Shown piece after piece: positions 24,406 to 33,281 of a stretch of DNA of 64,000 bases (position 1 is its first letter; every line of letters begins with the position of its first letter). The notes below the pieces were generated by a model. The model ran no database searches and was not told the origin of the DNA. It saw only the letters and a list, made by a program, of their open reading frames with translations. A program made the translations under genes and the position numbers. Source of the stretch: Sunxiuqinia indica (lineage in GTDB: Bacteria > Bacteroidota > Bacteroidia > Bacteroidales > Prolixibacteraceae); NCBI RefSeq assembly GCF_009847015.1, contig NZ_WVEM01000015.1:1-64000 (forward strand), read 5' to 3'.

Positions 24406-25932
24406 ATGAAACGGAAAAGCATTTTGGGTGGTAAGCGAATTTATTTGGGTCTTGTATTGATCGGAGTTGTTGCATGTGTGGTTATTCTTCAATTAAGTAA
24501 TCAAGCAATTGAATATACTTCTACTGATGACTATTGTATGTCGTGCCACGTTCATCCACATGCTGAACAAAGTTGGAAACTTTCAACTCACTACAACAAC
24601 AGCGCAGGTGTAATTGTGCATTGTGTTGAGTGCCATTTGCCACCAAAAGGACATGGACATCTTGCAGCCAAAGCCAAACACGGCTTTAATGATGTTTATG
24701 GCATGTTGTTTAAGGATAGTGCAGACTACAACTGGGAGGATAAGCGAAAGCTTGAAAATGCCAAACACTTTGTTTACAAAGATGCTTGCTTAAAGTGTCA
24801 TCAAAACTTATTTCCTACAACGCTTTCCACCGAAGGAGATGATGCTCATTTATATTACCTGACGAGCGAAGATGAGTTGCGATGCATCAATTGTCATTTA
24901 CATGTTGGCCATTATGACCCTAATGCTAAACACGAACACAACTTAGGTTTTGGCAAAGTGCCGGAAATAAATACTGAAGTATACGAAAAACCAACTGAAG
25001 TAACTTCATTTAGCGATTTTACTGAAAAAATTCCAGGCACAAGTGTTTCCTTCGAGATGGTTGCTGTTCCGGGGGCGACTTTTACAATGGGAAGTCCTAA
25101 AGATGAACCGCTGCGAGATGAAGATGAAGGACCCGTTTTTCAGGCAAAAGTTTCTGACTTCTGGATGGCAAAAGTAGAAGTTAGCTGGGATGAATATCTG
25201 GCATTTTTTAAAGCAACCTCTTCGCAAGGAAGAAAAGAAGCAATGGACATTGATGAAGAGGTTGATGGAATTACCGGGCCAACACCGCCTTGGGGAGCAC
25301 CTGATCAGGGATGGGGAAAAGGAGCAAAACCGGCTATTACCATGAGCTGGCATGCCGCTAATACTTATTGTAGGTGGTTAAGCCAGGTGACTGGCAAGAA
25401 ATATCGCTTACCAACAGAGGCGGAATGGGAATATGCATGTCGTGCCGGTCAGTCAACCCCATACCCGTTTAAAGGCAATCCAAAAGACTATTCTTCAAAA
25501 GGAATATTGAGAAAGATATTTTCGCCGGATACTGCAATTATCAATTCGTTTGTTGCCTATGAGATGAACAGCGAGGGGATGACAGTAGATCCTGCTAAGG
25601 TGAAAGCCAATGCTTTTGGGTTGAAAAATTTGCCGGGGAATGTTGCTGAATTCTGTTTGGATTATTACGATCCTCATATCTACCAGAAGTACAGCGAGCA
25701 AGATATAGTGGTAAATCCAAGAGGACCACAAAAAGGACGAGAGCATGTCATTCGTGGCGGATCGTTTAAAAGCGATGCTAAAGATGTGCGATGTGCTGCC
25801 CGGGATTACACAAAAACGAAAGCCTGGTTAATGACTGATCCGCAGATGCCTAAATCAATTTGGTGGTATTCTGATGTCGTGGAAGTGGGTTTCCGCGTTG
25901 TATGTGAAGTAGATGAAACATTAGAGCAATAA
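24406..25932 (+). CDS. NapC/NrfH-like tetraheme cytochrome c fused to a sulfatase-modifying-factor (FGE-like) domain
   Basis: A protein of 508 residues. An N-terminal membrane anchor (about 12-32) is followed by four CxxCH heme sites: C44-C47-H48, C73-C76-H77, C128-C131-H132 and C160-C163-H164, laid out as in quinol-oxidizing NapC/NrfH proteins. From about residue 214 it continues as an FGE-sulfatase/SUMF1-fold domain (VPGATFTMGS, KVEVSWDEYLAF, RLPTEAEWEYACRAG, NLPGNVAEFC, VIRGGSFKSD, VEVGFRVV). The catalytic cysteine pair of true formylglycine-generating enzymes is not evident before RCAARD, so this may be a binding or structural version. The next gene, 13 bases on, is a Tat-exported oxidoreductase, so the pair probably passes electrons between a periplasmic substrate and the quinone pool. 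The direction is not known. Confidence 0.88.
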   Translation: MKRKSILGGKRIYLGLVLIGVVACVVILQLSNQAIEYTSTDDYCMSCHVHPHAEQSWKLSTHYNNSAGVIVHCVECHLPPKGHGHLAAKAKHGFNDVYGMLFKDSADYNWEDKRKLENAKHFVYKDACLKCHQNLFPTTLSTEGDDAHLYYLTSEDELRCINCHLHVGHYDPNAKHEHNLGFGKVPEINTEVYEKPTEVTSFSDFTEKIPGTSVSFEMVAVPGATFTMGSPKDEPLRDEDEGPVFQAKVSDFWMAKVEVSWDEYLAFFKATSSQGRKEAMDIDEEVDGITGPTPPWGAPDQGWGKGAKPAITMSWHAANTYCRWLSQVTGKKYRLPTEAEWEYACRAGQSTPYPFKGNPKDYSSKGILRKIFSPDTAIINSFVAYEMNSEGMTVDPAKVKANAFGLKNLPGNVAEFCLDYYDPHIYQKYSEQDIVVNPRGPQKGREHVIRGGSFKSDAKDVRCAARDYTKTKAWLMTDPQMPKSIWWYSDVVEVGFRVVCEVDETLEQ

Positions 25933-25945
25933 AACTCAGTGAACA

Positions 25946-27295
25946 ATGACAAATAAATCAAAAAATATTAATCGTCGCCGGTTTCTCGAAGCAACAGCTT
26001 TGGCAGGAATTGGAGCAATGGGAGCAGGTGCAGTTTTATCGTCGTGCAAGTCAACGAAAGATGCAAGTGAACTTGGATTGCCGCCAATACTAAGAGCAGC
26101 GCCAAGTGGCAAAAAACTACGAGCAGGATTGGTTGGAGTTGGTAATCGCGGAACGGGGGCTGCGATAAACTTTATCAGTGCCGGACCCGATTTGGAAATT
26201 GTTGCTTTGGCTGATGTTTTTCAGGATAAAATTGATGCTTGTCGGAAGCGATTTGCAGGTTACAAGCGACCAATCCCGGAAGAGAATTGCTTTGTAGGAT
26301 TTGATGCCTACAAGAAATTAATGGCTTTGAAAGAAGTCGATGTCGTTATTTTAGCAACACCACCACAATTCAGGCCGGAGCATTTTAAGGAAGCAGTTAA
26401 ACAAACAAAGCATGCTTTTTTAGAAAAACCTATGGCAGTCGACCCAGTTGGAATTCGTTCAATAATTGCGACGGCTAAAAAAGCGGAAGCGATTGGCTTG
26501 AATGTGGTTACCGGAACGCAACGTCGTCATCAGGAAGATTATATCGAAACCTACAAGCAGGTTGCCAATGGAGCCATTGGACAAATCACTTCAGCAAAAG
26601 CTTTCTGGAATCAAAATCATGTTTGGTTTCGCACGCGGGAAGACGATTGGGATGATATGACTTACATGATCCGTAACTGGAATAATTTCTGCTGGTTGTG
26701 TGGCGACCATTTTTTGGATACGCACGTGCACAACATTGATGTGGTGAATTGGTTCATCGGCAAACATCCCGAAAGTGCAATAGGCTATGGAGGAAGAGCA
26801 CGGCGAATTACAGGCGATCAGTACGACTTTTTTAGTGTCGATTTTGACTTTGGAAACGGAGTGAGCTCCCATAGTATGAGCCGCCAGATTGATAACTGTG
26901 CCAATGGAACCGGCGAAATGGTTGTTGGAACTGAAGGTTACACGAATTGCCAGAACACAATCTGGAACCTGGATGGTTCGGTAAAATGGAAGTTTGAATA
27001 CCCGCTGGGGGAAGATGGTGAACCAATGAGCAAGGTGAAAATCCCACCCTACGTTCAGGAACATATGCATTTAGTGCATGCCATTCGAACCGGAGAGTAT
27101 GTTAATGAAGCAGAACAAACGGCAATTTCAACCCTGACTGCGATTATGGGACGAACTGCGGCTTACACCGGGCAAAAAGTTAGCTACGACGAAATTTTTA
27201 AATCAGATATGGATCTTGGGCCAAAAGAAATCAAGTTTGGTCCTGTTGATCTTGAATTTCCGGTTCCTGTGCCGGGAACAGCACACAAAGCTTGA
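25946..27295 (+). CDS. Tat-exported Gfo/Idh/MocA-family oxidoreductase (probable lipoprotein)
   Basis: A protein of 449 residues. The twin-arginine signal NRRRFLEA (9-16) precedes a lipobox LSSC (Cys 34), so it is probably exported folded, with NAD(P) bound, and lipid-anchored. The Rossmann motif GLVGVGNRGTGA (61-72) and the family motif EKP (160-162, the Lys is the usual catalytic residue) are present. The C-terminal dimerization and substrate domain contains HFLDTHVHNIDVVNW with conserved His/Asp residues. Related exported enzymes oxidize or reduce sugars and glycosides using a tightly bound cofactor. Its position behind a tetraheme cytochrome suggests re-oxidation of the cofactor by the respiratory chain. 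The specific sugar is unknown. Confidence 0.88.
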   Translation: MTNKSKNINRRRFLEATALAGIGAMGAGAVLSSCKSTKDASELGLPPILRAAPSGKKLRAGLVGVGNRGTGAAINFISAGPDLEIVALADVFQDKIDACRKRFAGYKRPIPEENCFVGFDAYKKLMALKEVDVVILATPPQFRPEHFKEAVKQTKHAFLEKPMAVDPVGIRSIIATAKKAEAIGLNVVTGTQRRHQEDYIETYKQVANGAIGQITSAKAFWNQNHVWFRTREDDWDDMTYMIRNWNNFCWLCGDHFLDTHVHNIDVVNWFIGKHPESAIGYGGRARRITGDQYDFFSVDFDFGNGVSSHSMSRQIDNCANGTGEMVVGTEGYTNCQNTIWNLDGSVKWKFEYPLGEDGEPMSKVKIPPYVQEHMHLVHAIRTGEYVNEAEQTAISTLTAIMGRTAAYTGQKVSYDEIFKSDMDLGPKEIKFGPVDLEFPVPVPGTAHKA

Positions 27296-27338
27296 GTATA
27301 TAACTAGCAAGCCAACTAAACCACTATTAACCTGAATT

Positions 27339-27366
27339 GGGGGAGCCATTTGGCTTCTCCATTTCG
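27339..27366 (+). terminator. Weak hairpin terminator after the oxidoreductase
   Basis: A 9-bp stem GGGGGAGCC (27339-27347) with GGCTTCTCC (27352-27360), including two G-T pairs and an ATTT loop, then ATTTC. The T-tract is poor, so read-through into the glycosyltransferase gene is possible. Confidence 0.45.
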
Positions 27367-27400
27367 AAACGAGCAAAAGAACGAACTAAAAATGAAGTAA

Positions 27401-28330
27401 ATGATATCTCTGGTAGTTCCAATATTAAACGAAGAAGAACTGATTAATGAATTAGTTTCAAGATCTGTCAGTGTGCTCGAAAAGCTTTCTGAGGAATTTG
27501 AGTTGATCTTTGTAGATGATGGAAGTACCGACACGAGCTTACACAAATTAATCGGTCATCAGGAGCATGATTCCAGGATAAAAGTTATTTCCCTATCCAA
27601 GAATTTTGGACATCAAGCAGCTTTTACGGCGGGCTTGGAGAATGCTTCGGGAGCTTATGTAGCTATGATGGATGGAGACTTGCAGGACCCCCCCGAAGTG
27701 CTTGAGGCGATGTATCAGAAAATCGTTAACGAAGATTACGATATTGTAAGTGGTAGAAGGTCTGATCGGAAAGGGAGCCAAACGAAAAATGGAATGACAC
27801 GCCTGTTTCATCAGGTTTTTAAGTCAGTGGCCAATCTGGAGGATCTTGAAAATGCCGGCAATTTTTCCATGATGAACCGCCAGGCGTTAACGGCGCTTTT
27901 ATCAATGAAAGAACGGGTTCGCTATCTTCCCGGCTTACGAAGTTTCGTGGGATTTAAACAGGGATTTGTAGATTATGTGCGGGACGAACGCTTGCAAGGG
28001 CAGGCTAAAATGACCTTTGGGAAGCTATCGCTTTTAGCAGCTGATGCCATCTTTTCCTTTTCAAAATTTCCAATTCGCTTATGCCTCATTTTAGGCTTCG
28101 TCGGAACCATTGTTTTCATGTTTGCAGGTATTTATGTGTTGACCGCTAAAATATTGGGATTTGCCATTACTGGATGGCCATCAACAGTTTTGAGCATTTA
28201 TTTCTTAGGCTCAATACAACTGATTTTTTTAGGAATTATTGGCGAGTACGTTTATCGTATTTATAAAGAATCGCAAAAGCGACCACTTTATTTTATCAGG
28301 AAAATATATCAGAACGAAGAAAAAAAATAA
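27401..28330 (+). CDS. GT2 polyprenyl-phosphate glycosyltransferase (DPM1/GtrB type)
   Basis: An inner-membrane glycosyltransferase of 309 residues. The GT-A domain begins MISLVVPILNEEE, with DDGSTD (about 40-45) and the DXD-like MDGDLQDPPE (about 90) for nucleotide-sugar and metal binding. Two membrane helices lie near the C-terminus (about 228-250 and 262-285). The family transfers one sugar from a nucleotide donor to undecaprenyl or dolichyl phosphate. The stop codon overlaps the start of the next gene (TAATG), which encodes a GT39-like membrane enzyme that would use the lipid-linked sugar, so the two form a pathway. Confidence 0.92.
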   Translation: MISLVVPILNEEELINELVSRSVSVLEKLSEEFELIFVDDGSTDTSLHKLIGHQEHDSRIKVISLSKNFGHQAAFTAGLENASGAYVAMMDGDLQDPPEVLEAMYQKIVNEDYDIVSGRRSDRKGSQTKNGMTRLFHQVFKSVANLEDLENAGNFSMMNRQALTALLSMKERVRYLPGLRSFVGFKQGFVDYVRDERLQGQAKMTFGKLSLLAADAIFSFSKFPIRLCLILGFVGTIVFMFAGIYVLTAKILGFAITGWPSTVLSIYFLGSIQLIFLGIIGEYVYRIYKESQKRPLYFIRKIYQNEEKK

Positions 28331-30402
28331 TGCAACAACGTCACCTGAAGATCATATTTTATGCGTCGGCAATAGCACTGCTTTTGAGCTTGCTGTTTAT
28401 TAGCCGCGATGCAGGTATTTCAGGAGATGAGCAGGTACACTATCTGCATTCAGAAAAAGTGTACGACTATTTTGCATCGATGGGTAAAGATCGTGACGCA
28501 TTGAAAACCCCTAAAACCCATCTTCAATATTATGGACAGCTCCCCGATAATCTTGCAACCTTTTTAATCCACTGGTTCAATATTGAAGATGTTTATGGTT
28601 TTCGACATCTGGTTAGCAGCGTTATTGGTTGGCTGTGCATTTTTGTTACAGCCTTGTTTGCTACCTGGCTAAAAGGGTATCGCGTCGGTATTATTACGCT
28701 TATTCTTTTTGCAGTTTCCCCCCGCTTTATCGGACATTTACAAAATAATTTAAAAGATATTCCTTTTGCCCTGGCTTATATTGCCGGTGTGTTTTACACA
28801 CTGAAATTAACCTATGCCAGATTTAAAACCAGCTCGTCGCATTCGATTTCACTTTTAATTGCGAGTATTGCTTTTTCCGTCAGTATCAGGGCAGGAGGAA
28901 TCTTATTAGCTTTTTATTTGCTCCTGGCCGGAGTGCTCTTCTATTTGGTTGAGTACTTCGACAGAGGGCAGATAAATTGGGCTCAGGTACAACGAACAGT
29001 TGTTAAGTTAGTTGTATTTTCAATTGCAGGTTATTTGCTCGGTCTTTTGTTTTGGCCGTACGCCCTCCAAAATCCAATTGTCAACCCCTGGAAATCATAT
29101 CAGGTGATGACAGATTTTCCGACTACAGTTCGACAGATTTTCGAGGGCGAATTTATTTGGTCAGACTTTCGGCCGTGGTATTATCTTCCCAAGTACATGT
29201 TAATTACCATCCCAATAATTGTTTTTGTTGGAGTGGTCATGTTTTTTTATCATTGGAAAGCGGTGTCTGGTAACAGCAGGCATCGCTTCACCTACTTTTT
29301 TCTGATCCTGACCACTGTCTTTCCAGTGGTTTTTGTAATTTTATTGAAAGCTAATTTGTATGGTGCCTGGCGGCATTTCCTTTTTATTTACCCTGGTATC
29401 GTAATTTTAGCTGCCGTTGGAATTCACGAATTTTACAGCCGCATTAAATTGAAGTCGGTAAAAATTACGTCAATCGTCATTTTGTTATTCTTGTTAATTC
29501 ACCCGTTAAGGTTTATGGTAAAAGCTCATCCATATTACTACTTATATTACAATCAGTTTATTGGTGGATTAAAAGGTGCATATGGAGATTATGAGACTGA
29601 TTATTATTACCATACCATGCGAAGTGGAGCCGAATGGTTGAACGATTATATGGAGGAGAATAATGTGAGCGGGCAGGTCGTTGTGGGCAGTAATTTCCCT
29701 GTGGATTGGTATTTTCGAGATCAGCCTAATCTGAAATTTACGTATTTTCAATACCGGCTCCGGAGTGATAAGGATTGGGATTATGCGATTATCGGTAACA
29801 GCTATATTTCACCTGATCAATTGGCAAATGGAAACTTCCCACCTGAAGGAACAATTCATGTGGTTGAGGTTGATGAGGTGCCGGTTTGCGCCGTTGTAAA
29901 AAGAAAGTCAGAAGCTTCTCACCTTGGCGTAAAGGCCATTCGAAACGAGAACTATGAGCTAGCCGAAGATTATTTTTGGAAGGCGTTGGAGTTTTATAAA
30001 AAAGATGAACATATTTACTATCGTTTGGGAAAAACCTTAAGTTTGCAAAACAAGAATGATCAGGCAATTCTAGCCCTTGAGGGTTCTTTGAAGGTAAATC
30101 CGAATTATGAGCCTACATTAAGTTTGATGGGGCGATTGAAGGAAAAGGAGGGAAGTTTTGTGGAAGCAAAATATTATCTTGAGCATTTGTTGGATGTTAA
30201 CCCAAAGTATTTCAGTGCCTACGTTAATTTGGCAGAAATTTATGAAACGACCCAACCTGAAAAAGCTCGGGAAGTATTGAAGCGTTGTTTAAAGATTTAT
30301 CCGCAATATAAACCGGCAATTCGGGCTTTGGCTGATACCTATCAGGAAACACATCCCGAAATTGTGGATAAATACAAGGAATATTTGAATACATTTAATT
30401 GA
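28330..30402 (+). CDS. GT39-like membrane glycosyltransferase with C-terminal TPR domain
   Basis: A protein of 690 residues. The first roughly 400 residues hold about 10-12 membrane helices with the acidic first-loop motif ISGDEQVHYLHS (about 31-42) expected of GT-C enzymes that use polyprenyl-phosphate sugars. A periplasmic stretch follows, and then three to four tetratricopeptide repeats (about 535-690; NYELAEDYFWKALEFYKKDE, then AILALEGSLKVNPNYEPTL). It overlaps the GT2 gene by one base. Likely role: transfer of the lipid-linked sugar made by the GT2 protein to a cell-envelope acceptor, with the TPR part selecting a partner. The acceptor is unknown. Confidence 0.82.
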   Translation: MQQRHLKIIFYASAIALLLSLLFISRDAGISGDEQVHYLHSEKVYDYFASMGKDRDALKTPKTHLQYYGQLPDNLATFLIHWFNIEDVYGFRHLVSSVIGWLCIFVTALFATWLKGYRVGIITLILFAVSPRFIGHLQNNLKDIPFALAYIAGVFYTLKLTYARFKTSSSHSISLLIASIAFSVSIRAGGILLAFYLLLAGVLFYLVEYFDRGQINWAQVQRTVVKLVVFSIAGYLLGLLFWPYALQNPIVNPWKSYQVMTDFPTTVRQIFEGEFIWSDFRPWYYLPKYMLITIPIIVFVGVVMFFYHWKAVSGNSRHRFTYFFLILTTVFPVVFVILLKANLYGAWRHFLFIYPGIVILAAVGIHEFYSRIKLKSVKITSIVILLFLLIHPLRFMVKAHPYYYLYYNQFIGGLKGAYGDYETDYYYHTMRSGAEWLNDYMEENNVSGQVVVGSNFPVDWYFRDQPNLKFTYFQYRLRSDKDWDYAIIGNSYISPDQLANGNFPPEGTIHVVEVDEVPVCAVVKRKSEASHLGVKAIRNENYELAEDYFWKALEFYKKDEHIYYRLGKTLSLQNKNDQAILALEGSLKVNPNYEPTLSLMGRLKEKEGSFVEAKYYLEHLLDVNPKYFSAYVNLAEIYETTQPEKAREVLKRCLKIYPQYKPAIRALADTYQETHPEIVDKYKEYLNTFN

Positions 30403-30420
30403 TAACTAAAATACGATACG

Positions 30421-30675
30421 ATGAAAAAATTATTCATGATTTTGACACTTTTTGGTATGTTGGCAGTGGGTGGAATGAGCCCGGCACTTGCCCAGGAACA
30501 AGAAGATGATTTATTTGAAATGGCAGATACCTTATCAATTGACGATATGGATCCGGTTTTTTACGAGGAAAATGAGGAAGCCAAGGACAGCCAGACGGTG
30601 ACAATCGTAGTTATAGCTGCAGTGGTGATTGTTGGCGCCGGTATTTATTTTGTTTCAAAGAAGAAAAAGAAATAA
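30421..30675 (+). CDS. Small exported protein with C-terminal membrane anchor
   Basis: 84 residues: signal peptide 1-25 (cleavage after ALA), a very acidic middle (about 26-58, rich in Glu/Asp), a hydrophobic helix (about 59-78, TIVVIAAVVIVGAGIYFV) and a lysine tail (KKKKK). The tail would lie on the cytoplasmic side and the acidic part outside. It follows the GT39-like gene after 18 bases and is followed by a strong terminator, so it is the last gene of that operon and may be an accessory or an acceptor of the glycosylation pair. No family recognized. Confidence 0.75.
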   Translation: MKKLFMILTLFGMLAVGGMSPALAQEQEDDLFEMADTLSIDDMDPVFYEENEEAKDSQTVTIVVIAAVVIVGAGIYFVSKKKKK

Positions 30676-30694
30676 CAATCTGCGTAAAAAAAAG

Positions 30695-30728
30695 AAAAGC
30701 GGCTTCAGATGAGGCCGCTTTTTTTTTA
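30695..30728 (+). terminator. Rho-independent terminator
   Basis: AAAAGCGGC (30695-30703) pairs with GCCGCTTTT (30714-30722), 10-base loop, followed by a run of T to 30727. A-rich sequence on the left side lets it also serve the minus-strand gene ending at 30753. Confidence 0.88.
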
Positions 30729-30752
30729 TGTCTTCTTTTTGATAGCGATTCG

Positions 30753-31283
30753 TTAATAACGGAATTTTTTAAATAAATCCCATAAAACAATGCCGGCACT
30801 CACCGAAATGTTGAATGAATGCTTGATACCAAATTGCGGAATCTCAATGGCTCCATCGCACATATTTACAACTTGTTGCTGAACACCTTTCACCTCGTTC
30901 CCAAAAACCAATGCCAGACGATCGGTTTCTTTAACTTCAAAATCAGGAAGCATAATACTCTTTTCAACTTGCTCGATGGCAAAAACTTGGTATCCTTTTG
31001 CTTTTAACTTTTGTACCGAATCTTCTGTTCGCTCAAAGTAAGTCCATGGAACCGACTTTTCGGCATCCAGTGCCGTTTTATGAATTTCTTTATTCGGAGG
31101 AGTTGCCGTTATGCCACATAAATGAATCCCTTCAATTAGCAAGGCATCGGAGGTACGAAAAACTGATCCGATGTTGTTGCAGCTCCGAATATTATCGAGC
31201 ACAACAATTAGGGGCGTTTTTGTTGTTCGCTTGTATTCTTCGGTGCTAATCCGGTCCAGTTCGTTTGTTCTAAGTTTTCGCAT
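30753..31283 (-). CDS. SpoU/TrmH-family RNA methyltransferase
   Basis: A SPOUT-fold RNA 2'-O-methyltransferase of 176 residues. The three family motifs are present: NIGSVFRTSDA (motif 1, with the arginine that binds the RNA ribose), LVFGNEVKGV (motif 2) and PQFGIKHSFNISVSAGI (motif 3), which form the knotted S-adenosylmethionine site. It uses the methyl donor to modify a tRNA or rRNA ribose. The exact target cannot be read from the sequence. It lies 6 bases after arginine deiminase on the same strand and is probably co-transcribed with it. Confidence 0.9.
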   Translation of the reverse strand: MRKLRTNELDRISTEEYKRTTKTPLIVVLDNIRSCNNIGSVFRTSDALLIEGIHLCGITATPPNKEIHKTALDAEKSVPWTYFERTEDSVQKLKAKGYQVFAIEQVEKSIMLPDFEVKETDRLALVFGNEVKGVQQQVVNMCDGAIEIPQFGIKHSFNISVSAGIVLWDLFKKFRY

Positions 31284-31289
31284 AATTAA

Positions 31290-32561
31290 CTACCATTCAA
31301 GTGGTTTTCGACGGAAGGGCATGGTCATACATCGGGCTCCACCTCCACCACGAGCGAGCTCCGAACCGGCAATGGTTATCACACATTTTTGGCCTTTCGT
31401 AATTTCGGCATTTCCGTTGATAAAATCTTTCGCCTTTATAACTTCAAATCCGTGCTTGTTGAGTTCCTCTACGGTGTTGACATTCCGTTCGTAGCCAATA
31501 ACCTGGCCTGGAGCAATGGCAAAGAAATTAGCCCCGCTATGCCATTGTTCGCGTTCCTGTGTCCAAATGTCTTTACTACCTCCACATTGCACCGGCTTTA
31601 AGTCAATGCCTAGTTTTTTTAATGCTTTTGGGAGGTTCTTTCTTTCTGTTATATGTGAAACCTTTCCGTTTTCAATTTGGATATGAATGGTATGATACCG
31701 GTTTGTTCCCAGGATGAGCGGTTCGTATACCATGCAGGTGTCGCGGTCTAAAAAGGTAAAAACCATATCCAGGTGAATGAAAGATTCCGGCATGTCAGGC
31801 AGTTCCTGAACAATTACGTGTCTGATTTTTTCCTTCTTCGATTGAATTTGTTCCAGAATAAAGTCAATGCCGGTGGTGCTTGTTCTGAGGCCGGTTCCAA
31901 TGACAAGAACATCTTCGCGGGCAACCTGAAAATCGCCGCCTTCAATCATAATATCCGGACTTGAGTTCAATCGGTTTGTTTGAAGTGGGTTCACCGTTTT
32001 GGCTTCCAGCAATGGGTGGTGATTAAAGATTGCTTCCATAATCAAAGCTTCCCGATCGCGTACTTTATTAGCCATCTTACCAATCACAACTTCATCGCGA
32101 AACGACATCGAAGCATCGCGGGTAAACAGAAAATTGTGCAAAGGAGCCAGACTAAAACGCTCTTGGCTTAAATAACGGGTCAGGTTGTCTCGTTTTATAG
32201 GAACCCCCTGAATGAGTTGTTTTGCCAATTCGTCAGCATTGATTTCCCGTAATGAGGGAAGAATATCCAAAGCTCCTTCGGTGTGGCAAATCTCCTGCAA
32301 TAAGCTGCTGCGCGCTGCATCATTCGTTAAAACATCGCTTAATAAATCCTTCACTTCAAAACACCGGCTAACTTTTGATAGCACGCCTTTTAGTTGCTGA
32401 TATTCTTTCCCGGCAACAGCCAAATTCAGGATGTCGCTATACAGTGCCCGCTTAGCGGTTTCCGGTGTCATTTCCTCTACTTCGAGCCCCGGAGTATGTA
32501 CAATAACGCCTTCGAGTTCCCCAAACTCTGAAGTTACGTTTACTTTTAGTCTTTCAGACAT
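31290..32561 (-). CDS. arcA: Arginine deiminase
   Basis: Hydrolyses L-arginine to citrulline and ammonia. ATG at 32561 is preferred (MSERLKVNVTSEFG follows, preceded on the minus strand by AAAGGGG as ribosome-binding site); a further in-frame ATG lies at 32588. About 423 residues. Catalytic features: the C-terminal cysteine in GGGGARCMTMPF, the FTRDAS segment near residue 150 (Asp and Arg), IEGGDFQV and HLDMVFTFLD (His). Ornithine transcarbamylase and carbamate kinase genes, needed for ATP formation by the deiminase pathway, are not nearby. It may serve nitrogen acquisition or acid tolerance. Confidence 0.92.
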   Translation of the reverse strand: MSERLKVNVTSEFGELEGVIVHTPGLEVEEMTPETAKRALYSDILNLAVAGKEYQQLKGVLSKVSRCFEVKDLLSDVLTNDAARSSLLQEICHTEGALDILPSLREINADELAKQLIQGVPIKRDNLTRYLSQERFSLAPLHNFLFTRDASMSFRDEVVIGKMANKVRDREALIMEAIFNHHPLLEAKTVNPLQTNRLNSSPDIMIEGGDFQVAREDVLVIGTGLRTSTTGIDFILEQIQSKKEKIRHVIVQELPDMPESFIHLDMVFTFLDRDTCMVYEPLILGTNRYHTIHIQIENGKVSHITERKNLPKALKKLGIDLKPVQCGGSKDIWTQEREQWHSGANFFAIAPGQVIGYERNVNTVEELNKHGFEVIKAKDFINGNAEITKGQKCVITIAGSELARGGGGARCMTMPFRRKPLEW

Positions 32562-32676
32562 CATTAACCCCTTTCTTAAGTTTGGCACAAATATAGTAAC
32601 TCTAAACCGGAAGATAATCTGAAACTTCTATGATTCATTTCAGGTTAAATAACATGTGATTATCTTCGTATTTTGA

Positions 32677-33267
32677 ATGATGAAACAGCTGTTGATTACC
32701 TCCATATTTGTTTTGATTTTGTCTGGACTTGGACTCGGACAGGAATCTGATACACTTCATTTTCTGGAAGGAGTTGAAGAGAATGGAGATACGCTGCCGC
32801 ATCAGGATTTAAAAACGATATCGGTGTATCCAAAAATTGTTTTTAAATCGAAAAGGTGGGAGCGACGTTATTATCGACTTGAACGGAAAGTAAAAAAAGT
32901 ATATCCCTATGCTCAAAAAGCAGCTGAGTTACTTAAAAAATACGAAGATGAATATTTAGCAGCCGAAAGCAGGCGCGAGCAAAAAAAATACATCAAGAAG
33001 GTTGAGGAAGAGTTGTTTGATGAATATGGCGATGAGTTGAAAAAACTGTCGATTTCTGAAGGTCGGATCTTGATTAAACTGATTGATCGGGAAACCGGGC
33101 ATACCTCTTATGAGTTAATCAAAGATTTAAAAGGAGGGTTAGTCGCCTTTTTTTGGCAGGGAGTGGCTCGGATTTTTGGAAACAATTTAAAAGATGAATA
33201 TGATCCCGTTGAGGAGGATATTCTCATTGAGCAAATTATTTTTAAAATTGAAGCTGGTATCATTTAA
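32677..33267 (+). CDS. DUF4294 family exported protein
   Basis: 196 residues with a signal peptide (about 1-22). The DUF4294 signature is clear: WERRYYRLERKVKKVYPYA, then LIKLIDRETGHTSYELIKD, then AFFWQGVARIFGNNLKDEYD. The domain is conserved across Bacteroidota, usually near housekeeping genes, and has no known function. A lysine/glutamate-rich helical region occupies the middle. It is followed after 14 bases by a 2',3'-cyclic phosphodiesterase gene on the same strand. Confidence 0.85.
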   Translation: MMKQLLITSIFVLILSGLGLGQESDTLHFLEGVEENGDTLPHQDLKTISVYPKIVFKSKRWERRYYRLERKVKKVYPYAQKAAELLKKYEDEYLAAESRREQKKYIKKVEEELFDEYGDELKKLSISEGRILIKLIDRETGHTSYELIKDLKGGLVAFFWQGVARIFGNNLKDEYDPVEEDILIEQIIFKIEAGII

Positions 33268-33281
33268 AAGAATGGTAGTTG

